A stretch of 13,314 bases of DNA, taken from NCBI GenBank assembly GCA_035761045.1, contig DASTRU010000084.1, positions 1 to 13,314 on the forward strand, given 5' to 3'. Both the position numbers and the translations under genes were made by a program. The stretch comes from DASTRU01 sp035761045 (GTDB lineage Bacteria > Pseudomonadota > Gammaproteobacteria > Burkholderiales > Burkholderiaceae_E). Shown one piece after another: positions 7,543 through 13,314 of the stretch; within the stretch, counting starts at the first letter, position 1; every line of letters starts with the position of its first letter. The notes below the pieces were generated by a model, which saw only the letters and a list, made by a program, of their open reading frames with translations, ran no database searches and had not been told where the DNA came from.

Positions 7543-7741
7543 CTTCACGCACATCATGAGATTTAGGCGTGATTTCATCGGAATTAAGTAGGACTACGCG
7601 GGTCGACTCGGAAAAAACCTAGGTTTGGATGAGTTTCGCGACATCATCGGCATGACATCGCGCGTTTCATGAGGGGTCAAACCTATTCAAGTCGCCTGAT
7701 GCCGAAGGTAAGGTGTGAGTTCTCTTACAGGAGCCTCCTCC
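7543..7741. other. Intergenic region between glnS and the ribbon-helix-helix gene
   Basis: This non-coding stretch separates glnS from the next gene cluster and probably contains its promoter, although no convincing -35/-10 pair was found. It holds a perfect 12-bp palindrome, AAACCTAGGTTT, at 7615-7626. A weak 6-bp stem (TCACGC at 7545-7550 and GCGTGA at 7567-7572, loop 16 nt) just after the glnS stop is too poor to call a terminator. A second palindrome lies at the right end over the ribosome binding site. Confidence 0.4.
7729..7733 (+). promoter_or_regulatory. Shine-Dalgarno sequence fixing the start of the RHH gene
   Basis: AGGAG sits 8 nt before the ATG at 7742, ideal spacing, and favours that start over an in-frame GTG at 7715. 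It lies inside the 11-bp palindrome AGGAGCCTCCT (7729-7739), whose one-base centre makes a hairpin unlikely but leaves a symmetric site for a dimeric DNA-binding protein. Confidence 0.65.
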
Positions 7742-8041
7742 ATGACCGGACGCATGTCGATCCGCCTACCCGTAGAACTGGCCTTGCGGATGGAAGCCGC
7801 AGCACAAGCCGTGGGTCAAACGCCGCATGAATTCATCTTGCATGCGGTGGCGGTGCATACCGCCGTGACCGAATTGCGCGAACGCCCGTTGACCGAGCCC
7901 GAGTTGAAAATCGAGTCGAGCGACGATCCCTACGACATCGAACACATCGCGAGCCTATTGCGCTCGCGCGGGCTTGGCACGGTGATCAACCCACATCTAC
8001 CGCCGTTATCCGCCCGCAAGTCGCGCACGCCGCGCCGTTGA
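7742..8041 (+). CDS. Ribbon-helix-helix (CopG/Arc-like) small protein
   Basis: This is a protein of 99 residues. Residues about 3-42 fit a ribbon-helix-helix DNA-binding fold: a short beta strand MSIRLPVEL, then helix 1 (ALRMEAAAQAVG) and helix 2 after TPHEFILHAVAVH. Such proteins bind DNA as dimers and usually act as repressors or as antitoxins. The C-terminal half (LTEPELKIESSDDPYDIEH onward) is acidic and then basic (ARKSRTPRR), with no recognised domain. No toxin gene lies next to it; the neighbour 31 nt downstream is an exported phosphodiesterase. A palindrome at its own ribosome binding site could be an autoregulatory operator (inference). An antitoxin without partner, or a general regulator, are both possible. 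Confidence 0.72.
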   Translation: MTGRMSIRLPVELALRMEAAAQAVGQTPHEFILHAVAVHTAVTELRERPLTEPELKIESSDDPYDIEHIASLLRSRGLGTVINPHLPPLSARKSRTPRR

Positions 8042-8072
8042 ATGGCACCGAGCGGCGCTCGTTGGACCCAAG

Positions 8073-9068
8073 ATGAGCGTCGCGCGTGCTTTGATCGTCA
8101 TGGTGGGATTGGCTTGGGTCGCGGCCGCGTCACCGTTTGATTTGCAAGGCCATCGCGGCGCGCGCGGCCTTGAGCCCGAAAACACCTTGCATGCGTTCGC
8201 GCGCGCGTTGTCGATTGGCGTGACCACGCTCGAACTCGACGTAGGCGTCACTGCGGACGACGTGCTCGTCGTCACGCATGACAGGCGGCTCAACCCGGAC
8301 CATACGCGCGATGCCTGCGGTCGCGAGCCAACGCCGCCAACGCCCGCGATTCGCTCGCTCACGCTTAAGCAATTGCGGATGTACGAAGTCGGCATCGCGC
8401 GATCAGGCGGCGAGACGCGACGCGCCTTTCCGCGACAACGACAACGCGCCAACGCCCGCATTCCCACACTCGACGAGGTATTCGAGTTTGTTGGCCGCCA
8501 CGATACCGACGTGCGGTTCAACATCGAAACAAAGCTATCGCCGCTTGCGCCAGACGAAACCGCATCGCCGCAAACATTCGCGCGCTTGCTTGTCGAGTCG
8601 ATCCGACGGGCCGGATTGGTTCATCGAGCCAGCGTGCAATCGTTCGATTGGCGCACGCTCGCGCTCGTGCGCGCGCTGGCGCCTGACATTACCGTCGTGC
8701 ACTTAAGCTCGCAGCAAAAAGGTTTCGACACGCTCGAGGCAGGCAAGCCGCATGCTTCACCGTGGACGAACGGGAACGATATCGACAACTACGAAGGCTC
8801 CGCGCCTAAGCTAGTCGCCGCGATGGGAGGCACGGTATGGGCACCCAATGCATTGGATGCAACACCGCGGCGTATTGGCGAAGCCAAAGCGCTCGGGCTT
8901 AAGGTGATCGTCTGGACGGTCAACGAGCCCGACGATATGGCGCGACTAATCGATTTAGGTGTTGACGGCCTCATCACCGACTACCCTAATCGTTTACGAC
9001 GCGTGATGGCGTCGCGTGCCATGCCGTTGCCGCGCGCGGTTGCCGTGTTCCCGCTTTCAATAAATTGA
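8073..9068 (+). CDS. Exported glycerophosphodiester phosphodiesterase
   Basis: This 331-residue enzyme of the GDPD family hydrolyses glycerophosphodiesters (deacylated phospholipids) to glycerol-3-phosphate and an alcohol. Residues 1-19 form a signal peptide (hydrophobic ALIVMVGLAWVAAA, likely cleavage near Ala19-Ser20), which places it in the periplasm. Conserved elements are QGHRGARGLEPENT (catalytic His27, then Glu35 and Asn37), the metal ligands in LELDV (Glu54 and Asp56), VTHD (second catalytic His69), the NIETK strand, and WTVNEPDDMARLIDLGVDGLITDYP near the C-terminus. The length is typical for periplasmic GDPDs with an extended loop before RIPTLDEVF. Gaps of 31 nt upstream and 22 nt downstream suggest co-transcription with its neighbours. 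It may salvage phosphate or glycerol; no phosphate-regulation box was recognised. Confidence 0.92.
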   Translation: MSVARALIVMVGLAWVAAASPFDLQGHRGARGLEPENTLHAFARALSIGVTTLELDVGVTADDVLVVTHDRRLNPDHTRDACGREPTPPTPAIRSLTLKQLRMYEVGIARSGGETRRAFPRQRQRANARIPTLDEVFEFVGRHDTDVRFNIETKLSPLAPDETASPQTFARLLVESIRRAGLVHRASVQSFDWRTLALVRALAPDITVVHLSSQQKGFDTLEAGKPHASPWTNGNDIDNYEGSAPKLVAAMGGTVWAPNALDATPRRIGEAKALGLKVIVWTVNEPDDMARLIDLGVDGLITDYPNRLRRVMASRAMPLPRAVAVFPLSIN

Positions 9069-9090
9069 TTCAACGCTTTGTGGTGTTCGT

Positions 9091-9714
9091 ATGTCTCATC
9101 ATCTGATTTACATCGCCGATCCCATGTGCTCGTGGTGTTATGGCTTTGGGCCCGAACTGGCTAAATTCGAACAACTCGAACCCGAAACGCATATCGACAT
9201 ATTGCTTGGTGGGTTACGCGCCTACCACGACGAGCCCGCCGATCAAGCGTTCAAGGAAACAATTCGCGGCCATTGGACCAAGGTGCGAGACGTTACCGGG
9301 CTGCCGTTCAACGATGCCGCCCTCGAGCACGAGAACTTTGTTTACGACACGGAACCCGCATGCCGCGCCGTGGTGACGGTGCGCGACACCACGCCGGAAC
9401 TCGCCTTGCCGTATTTCCACGCGATTCAACGCGCGTTTTACGCCGAGGGCCGCAACGTCACGCAAGACCACGTGCTGGCCGATATCGCGGCGGAAACCGG
9501 CATCGATCGCGAACGGTTTCTTGAACTCTGGCGCTCGCCAGAGATGCGTGAGCAAACCGAACATGACTTTGCCTTGGTGTCGCGTTGGGGCGTACGTGGC
9601 TTTCCGGCGATCGTTGCCGCTCATGACGATCGACTGACATTGGTCGCATCCGGCTACACGCCCGCCGACAAAGTCGTCGCCGCGTTGTCGCAGCTCGATT
9701 CGATCTCTCTTTGA
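9091..9714 (+). CDS. DsbA-family thiol oxidoreductase (FrnE-like)
   Basis: This 207-residue thioredoxin-fold protein has the redox motif CSWC (Cys13-Cys16) inside DPMCSWCYGFGPEL, right after the first beta strand LIYIAD. A helical insert follows, then GVRGFPAIVA, whose Pro should be the cis-proline facing the active site. There is no signal peptide, so it acts in the cytosol, unlike classical periplasmic DsbA. Proteins of this type are annotated as DsbA-family or FrnE-like oxidoreductases, and their substrates are mostly unknown. No strong Shine-Dalgarno sequence precedes the ATG, but the strand-CxxC layout leaves no room for a later start. It lies 22 nt after the phosphodiesterase gene and 23 nt before the acetyltransferase gene. 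Confidence 0.88.
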   Translation: MSHHLIYIADPMCSWCYGFGPELAKFEQLEPETHIDILLGGLRAYHDEPADQAFKETIRGHWTKVRDVTGLPFNDAALEHENFVYDTEPACRAVVTVRDTTPELALPYFHAIQRAFYAEGRNVTQDHVLADIAAETGIDRERFLELWRSPEMREQTEHDFALVSRWGVRGFPAIVAAHDDRLTLVASGYTPADKVVAALSQLDSISL

Positions 9715-9726
9715 TTTTTCTAAACA

Positions 9727-9732
9727 ACGAGG
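9727..9732 (+). promoter_or_regulatory. Shine-Dalgarno sequence supporting a GTG start
   Basis: ACGAGG ends 5 nt before the GTG at 9738. It favours this start over an in-frame TTG at 9711 that would overlap the end of the preceding gene. Confidence 0.5.
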
Positions 9733-9737
9733 CAGTC

Positions 9738-10037
9738 GTGCCTAACACCACGTCCATCAATGTTCGCCACAACCCGCAGGCGCAACGGTTTGAAGCCATC
9801 ATTGACGGACATCCTCCGTGCGTATGCGATTACCGCTTGCAGGACGGCGGAGTACTGGCGCTCGTTCACACCGAGGTGCCAGCCGCGCTGGAAGGACGCG
9901 GTATTGCAAGCGCGCTCGTGCAATCCGCGTTTGAATACGCGCAAGAAAAAAACTTAGTCGTGAGGCCGTTGTGTTCGTACGTGCGCGTTTGGGTGAAACG
10001 GCATCCACAGGTGCAAGCGTTGGTACGCAACGACTAA
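9738..10037 (+). CDS. Small GNAT-type N-acetyltransferase (NATD1-like)
   Basis: This 99-residue protein matches the small GNAT subfamily related to human NATD1 and bacterial YidJ-like proteins. It has a beta hairpin with DYRLQDGGVLALVHTEVP, then the acetyl-CoA pyrophosphate loop in ALEGRGIASALV (about 50-61), a helix, VVRPLCSYVRVWVKRHP near the end, and a short tail. HTEVP and the Leu-Cys-x-Tyr/Phe-Val plus RHP elements are characteristic of the group. The physiological substrate is unknown; the family transfers acetyl groups from acetyl-CoA, and this one should be cytosolic. It ends the plus-strand cluster and converges on the protease gene, with the two stop codons 12 nt apart. No strong hairpin separates them. 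Confidence 0.85.
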   Translation: MPNTTSINVRHNPQAQRFEAIIDGHPPCVCDYRLQDGGVLALVHTEVPAALEGRGIASALVQSAFEYAQEKNLVVRPLCSYVRVWVKRHPQVQALVRND

Positions 10038-10049
10038 ACCTTGTGTTTC

Positions 10050-11159
10050 TTACTTGCGTAAGTCAATCACCTTTACTTCGACATTGCGTTCCTCGCCGTC
10101 TCGCATGACGGTGAGGTTGACGGTGCTGCCGATGCCCGCGCGCTCGATCTCGATACCGAATGCGCTTAGGCTTTCCACTCGCTTGTTGTTCACGGCGGTT
10201 ATGACGTCGCCCAACTTGCGGCGTTCAAAGTCGTAAGGCAATAGCTTCGCTTTCGCGGCTGGCGTTTTGGGTTGCACGCCTTGAATAACGACGCCAAGAA
10301 TCCCGGCGCGGGCGACCGTTTCGGGCGGCATCGGCAAGATGCCAATGCCGGGCACCGGCGCGCGGCCACGACCGATAAGCGACGGCACGACACGGTTGAC
10401 GAGATCCGACGGAATAGCGAATCCAATCCCCGCGGAATTTCCGGAGTTCGAGCGAATCGCCGTTGTGACGCCGATCAATCGACCAGCGCTATCAAGCAAT
10501 GGGCCGCCCGAATTACCCGGGTTGATCGCCGCATCGGTTTGGATGACGCCAGCGACTTCGCGATAACCCGACGTCGGTAATTCGCGATCAAGCGCGCTCA
10601 CGATGCCTTGCGTTAGGGTGCGTTGAAGACCGAAGGGATTGCCGATCGCGTAAACCGTTTGACCGACTTTCAAATCGTGCGAAGAACCAAGCGGAATGGG
10701 TTTGATCTTGTCCAACGGACGCGCGATGCGCACGACGGCAAGATCGTATTCCGGCGCCGTGCCCACCACGGCCGCGGGAATTGGGTCCCCCGACTCGAAC
10801 TGCACGGCCACGGTACGCACGCCTTCAACGACGTGGTAGTTGGTCACGATATTGCCGGTGGTGTCCCATAAGAACCCGGTTCCGGCGCCTTGCGTGGGCG
10901 GCCCGGTAAAAATGCCTTCCGATTTCACGACTTCGGTTGTGATGTAAGCCACCGAAGGCGCGGCTTCCTCGAACAACTTAATGCGCGCGCGTTCGCTATC
11001 GTTCAACGGCCCGCGAGCAGTCGCCGAGCGCGGCTCCACCACAGCTTCCTTTTGCACCGAGACATGGGGCTTGCGCTGACTCCATGCGCTTGAAGTAATT
11101 GCAGCAAGCGTGATGGCAACCAGCATCAATGAAAACTTAAAACGACGAATGGCTTGCAT
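10050..11159 (-). CDS. HtrA/Deg-type periplasmic serine protease with one PDZ domain
   Basis: This 369-residue protein is a trypsin-like S1C protease of the envelope stress and quality-control family. A signal peptide or anchor covers residues 1-27 (RRFKFSLMLVAITLAAITSSAWS, split here only by its charged start and hydrophobic core). The catalytic triad is His109 in TNYHVVEG, Asp139 in EYDLAVVRI and Ser217 in INPGNSGGPLLD. Residues about 270-365 form a single PDZ domain ending the protein (KLGDVITAVNNKRV, then GSTVNLTVMRDGEE). One PDZ and this length resemble DegS or short HtrA proteases rather than two-PDZ DegP. The ATG at 11159 is chosen because the signal peptide follows at once; an open extension to 11267 overlaps the divergent gene. 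No clear Shine-Dalgarno sequence was found. Confidence 0.93.
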   Translation of the reverse strand: MQAIRRFKFSLMLVAITLAAITSSAWSQRKPHVSVQKEAVVEPRSATARGPLNDSERARIKLFEEAAPSVAYITTEVVKSEGIFTGPPTQGAGTGFLWDTTGNIVTNYHVVEGVRTVAVQFESGDPIPAAVVGTAPEYDLAVVRIARPLDKIKPIPLGSSHDLKVGQTVYAIGNPFGLQRTLTQGIVSALDRELPTSGYREVAGVIQTDAAINPGNSGGPLLDSAGRLIGVTTAIRSNSGNSAGIGFAIPSDLVNRVVPSLIGRGRAPVPGIGILPMPPETVARAGILGVVIQGVQPKTPAAKAKLLPYDFERRKLGDVITAVNNKRVESLSAFGIEIERAGIGSTVNLTVMRDGEERNVEVKVIDLRK

Positions 11160-11214
11160 GGATACGCAACGAAAAAATAGAACGTGAATTAACGCCAACC
11201 CGTACTTCGTGGAA

Positions 11215-11241
11215 CTTACACCGGAACCAGGCGCGCATAAT
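11215..11241 (+). promoter_or_regulatory. Possible sigma-70 promoter of the aminopeptidase gene
   Basis: CTTACA (11215-11220, four of six matches to the -35 consensus) and CATAAT (11236-11241, five of six to the -10) are separated by 15 nt, shorter than the preferred 17. A transcript from here would start near 11248 and reach the ATG at 11276, which argues against the in-frame GTG at 11243. The facing protease promoter was not found. Confidence 0.3.
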
Positions 11242-11275
11242 CGTGCCTTCTCGTCTCGCATCCTCAACCTTGCTC

Positions 11276-13090
11276 ATGGACACGCTTGACGCACCGCGCA
11301 TCCACATTCGTCAACGCATTGATCGGCTTCGCGACGCGATGCGCGAGCACCAGCTCGCCGCGTGGTGGGTTCCCTCGGCCGATCCTCATCTTTCCGAGTA
11401 TTTGCCCGAACGCTGGCAAGGCCGGGCGTGGTTGTCGGGGTTCACCGGTTCGGTCGGCACATTAATCGTCACGCACGATTTCGCTGGCGTATGGGTGGAC
11501 GCCCGCTATTGGACGCAGGCCGAGTTGCAACTGGCCGGCACGGGCATCGAGCTTATGAAGGCGGCTAGCGCGCGTAGCGCCGAGGATATCGACTGGCTTG
11601 CCACGCGCATGCAGCCCAACGACGTGGTGGGCGCCGACGGTGCGGTTCTCGGGCTGGCCACCGCGCGCGCCTTGCAAAATGCCTTGGAGGCGCGAGGGGC
11701 GCGGCTGCGAACCGACCTTGATCTACTCGATGCCACCTGGACGGATCGGCCCGCGCTACCCGCCGCCACGATTCGCGAGCACGTGGCGCGATACGCGCCG
11801 GTCGCGCGCGCGACCAAGCTTGGCCATCTGCGCGCGGCGATGCGCGAGATCGGCGCGACCCATCATTTCATCTCGACGGTCGACGACATCGCATGGCTTT
11901 TTAATTTGCGTGGCGCGGACGTGGACTACAACCCGGTCTTCATCGCCCACGCGCTGATCGAACACGATCACGCCACGTTGTTCATCGCGCCCGGCAAGGT
12001 GCCCGACGACGTGCGCAATGCATTGCTCGACGACCGCGTGGCGCTCGCTCCGTACGAGGCCGCCGCGCCGAGCTTGGCCGCGTTGCCGGCCGGCTCGGCG
12101 CTATTGATCGATCCGCGTCGCATGACATTCGCGTTTCGCCAAGCCGTAGCCGCGCAAGTTCGCGTACTTGAAAAAATCAACCCGACGGTGATCGGCAAGT
12201 CGCGCAAGACGGCCGAGGAAATCGCGCATGTACGGCGCGCGATGGAGCACGATGGCGCCGCGCTTGCGGAATTCTTCGCGTGGCTCGAGGCCGCGTTGGG
12301 GCGAGGCGAACGCATTACCGAACTCGATATCGATACGCAGGTATGCGAGGCGCGTTCACGGCAGCCTGGCTATGTATGCCCAAGTTTCGCGACGATCGCG
12401 GGATGGAACGCCAACGGCGCCATGCCGCATTACCGCGCGACGCCCGACTCGCACGCGGTGATCGAAGGCAACGGCTTGTTGTTGATCGATTCGGGCGGCC
12501 AATATGAATTCGGCACGACTGACATCACGCGCGTCGTGGGCGTTGGGGCCGTCACGCGCGATCAACAGCTTGATTTCACGCGGGTGCTCAAGGGCATGAT
12601 CGCGTTATCGACCACGCGCTTTCCTCGCGGTACGCGCGCGCCGATGCTCGATGCGATCGCCCGCGCGCCAATATGGTCCGCCGGCATTGATTACGGACAC
12701 GGCACCGGTCACGGCGTCGGCTATTTTTTATGCGTGCACGAAGACCCGCAGCGCATTTCACCATTCGTTTCGCCCGAGCCGGAAACGGCGATGGAGCCGG
12801 GCATGATCACCTCTAACGAACCCGGTATTTATCGGCCGGGCCGTTGGGGAATTCGCATCGAGAACTTGGTGTTGACGGTGCCCGACGACGTCACGGAATT
12901 CGGTGAATTCCTGCGGTTCGAGACGTTGACGCTATGCCCGATCGACACTCGGTGCATCGCCAAGGAATTGTTGAGCGCGCACGAGATCGATTGGCTCAAC
13001 GCCTACCACGCGACCGTGCGCGAGCGACTTACGCCGCACACTCGCGGCGCCGCGCGCGATTGGCTGCATGCGCGCACGCAGCCGATTTAA
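11276..13090 (+). CDS. Xaa-Pro aminopeptidase, long M24B form
   Basis: This 604-residue metallopeptidase removes the N-terminal residue from peptides with proline in second position. It has the three-domain layout of eukaryotic-type aminopeptidase P: two creatinase-like N-terminal domains (first containing WWVPSADPHLSEYLPERW, then VDDIAWLFNLRG), a pita-bread catalytic domain from about residue 310, and a C-terminal tail of about 60 residues. The five metal ligands are all present: Asp405 and Asp416 in LLIDSGGQYEFGTTDITR, His479 in GHGTGHGVG, Glu515 in SNEPGIY and Glu529 in IRIENL. It is longer than E. coli PepP (441 residues), so no symbol is given. The ATG at 11276 fits the family N-terminus; an in-frame GTG at 11243 is less likely. 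No signal peptide is seen, so it is cytosolic. Its stop lies 6 nt from that of the convergent GGDEF gene. Confidence 0.94.
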   Translation: MDTLDAPRIHIRQRIDRLRDAMREHQLAAWWVPSADPHLSEYLPERWQGRAWLSGFTGSVGTLIVTHDFAGVWVDARYWTQAELQLAGTGIELMKAASARSAEDIDWLATRMQPNDVVGADGAVLGLATARALQNALEARGARLRTDLDLLDATWTDRPALPAATIREHVARYAPVARATKLGHLRAAMREIGATHHFISTVDDIAWLFNLRGADVDYNPVFIAHALIEHDHATLFIAPGKVPDDVRNALLDDRVALAPYEAAAPSLAALPAGSALLIDPRRMTFAFRQAVAAQVRVLEKINPTVIGKSRKTAEEIAHVRRAMEHDGAALAEFFAWLEAALGRGERITELDIDTQVCEARSRQPGYVCPSFATIAGWNANGAMPHYRATPDSHAVIEGNGLLLIDSGGQYEFGTTDITRVVGVGAVTRDQQLDFTRVLKGMIALSTTRFPRGTRAPMLDAIARAPIWSAGIDYGHGTGHGVGYFLCVHEDPQRISPFVSPEPETAMEPGMITSNEPGIYRPGRWGIRIENLVLTVPDDVTEFGEFLRFETLTLCPIDTRCIAKELLSAHEIDWLNAYHATVRERLTPHTRGAARDWLHARTQPI

Positions 13091-13096
13091 AACACC

Positions 13097-13314
13097 TTAG
13101 GTCACCACCAACCGGTCGCGCCCCGCCATGCGCGTGCTGCGCATGGCGCCTTCGACATGGGCAACCATCGATTCCCAATCCGCGAACCGTTCGGGCCCGC
13201 TGACGACACCGATGCTGCATGACAAACGCGGCACGCCGGTTTGCCAACCGCGTTCGAGCACGGCGTATTGCACGCGCTCGGCGACACGACGCGCCGTACC
13301 CGCGCTGGCGCCTG
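13097..13314 (-). CDS. C-terminal end of a GGDEF-type (diguanylate cyclase-like) protein, partial
   Basis: The minus strand is open from the right edge to a TAA at 13097-13099, giving the last 71 residues of a protein whose start lies outside the window. The pattern RRVAERVQYAVLE, then LSCSIGVVSG, then MVAHVEGAMRSTRMAGRDRLVV follows the end of GGDEF domains: a helix, the T/S-x-SIGV strand, and the final helix with the AK..GRNR-like closing motif. GGDEF proteins make cyclic di-GMP or are inactive relatives. The closing motif is degenerate here (STRMAGRDR in place of AKxxGRNR). The catalytic GG[D/E]EF loop is not in the window, so activity cannot be judged. The gene converges on the aminopeptidase gene. 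Confidence 0.75.
   Translation of the reverse strand, partial: GASAGTARRVAERVQYAVLERGWQTGVPRLSCSIGVVSGPERFADWESMVAHVEGAMRSTRMAGRDRLVVT

Noticed and set aside
7545..7572. Stem TCACGC/GCGTGA as a glnS terminator
   Set aside because: The stem is only 6 bp with a 16-nt loop and only a three-base T run after it, so it is too weak to call.
10045..10066. CTTAC/GTAAG stem at the convergent end of the protease gene
   Set aside because: A 5-bp stem lying mostly within the last codons, without a T run, is not convincing as a terminator.
12934..13203. 89-codon plus-strand frame over the end of the aminopeptidase gene
   Set aside because: It overlaps the aminopeptidase C-terminus in another frame and crosses the GGDEF gene; it is Arg/Ala-rich without any motif.

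Overview
The window reads as chromosomal DNA of a proteobacterium, most likely a betaproteobacterium near the Burkholderiales. This is inference from the glutaminyl-tRNA synthetase (signatures such as GRELWIEREDF and RLFPGN), the GH15-otsA-otsB trehalose cluster, and GCG/CGC-rich codon use. No transposase, integrase, CRISPR array, rRNA or tRNA gene was recognised. Coding is dense, apart from an AT-richer gap at the left end.

Left part (1-5352). A rho-independent terminator (34-70) closes something transcribed from the left edge. About 420 bp without a convincing gene follow; they hold a 17-bp AT-rich palindrome and short open frames of no recognisable family. Next, on the minus strand, comes a three-gene operon read right to left: a GH15 glycosidase, a membrane-anchored trehalose-6-phosphate synthase (otsA) and trehalose-6-phosphate phosphatase (otsB). 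Both junctions are 4-nt ATGA overlaps, so translation is probably coupled. OtsA makes trehalose-6-phosphate, OtsB dephosphorylates it, and the GH15 enzyme probably hydrolyses trehalose or a related alpha-glucan. OtsA carries about 255 extra N-terminal residues with two membrane segments and a predicted periplasmic region.

Middle part (5389-10037). A divergent intergenic region leads to glnS on the plus strand. Its GlnRS carries an insertion of about 95 residues just before the conserved QYEFSRL segment of the catalytic core, which is the most unusual protein feature here. A plus-strand run of four small or medium genes follows with short gaps: a ribbon-helix-helix protein, an exported glycerophosphodiester phosphodiesterase, a cytosolic DsbA-family CSWC thiol oxidoreductase and a small GNAT-like acetyltransferase.

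Right part (10050-13314). An exported HtrA/Deg-type serine protease with one PDZ domain (minus strand) is divergent from a long-form M24B Xaa-Pro aminopeptidase (plus strand). The aminopeptidase converges on the C-terminal end of a GGDEF-type gene that enters from the right edge on the minus strand.

Most genes are ordinary housekeeping or stress functions. The candidates for something new are the GlnRS insertion and the sensor-like N-terminus of OtsA; the palindromes are weaker leads.
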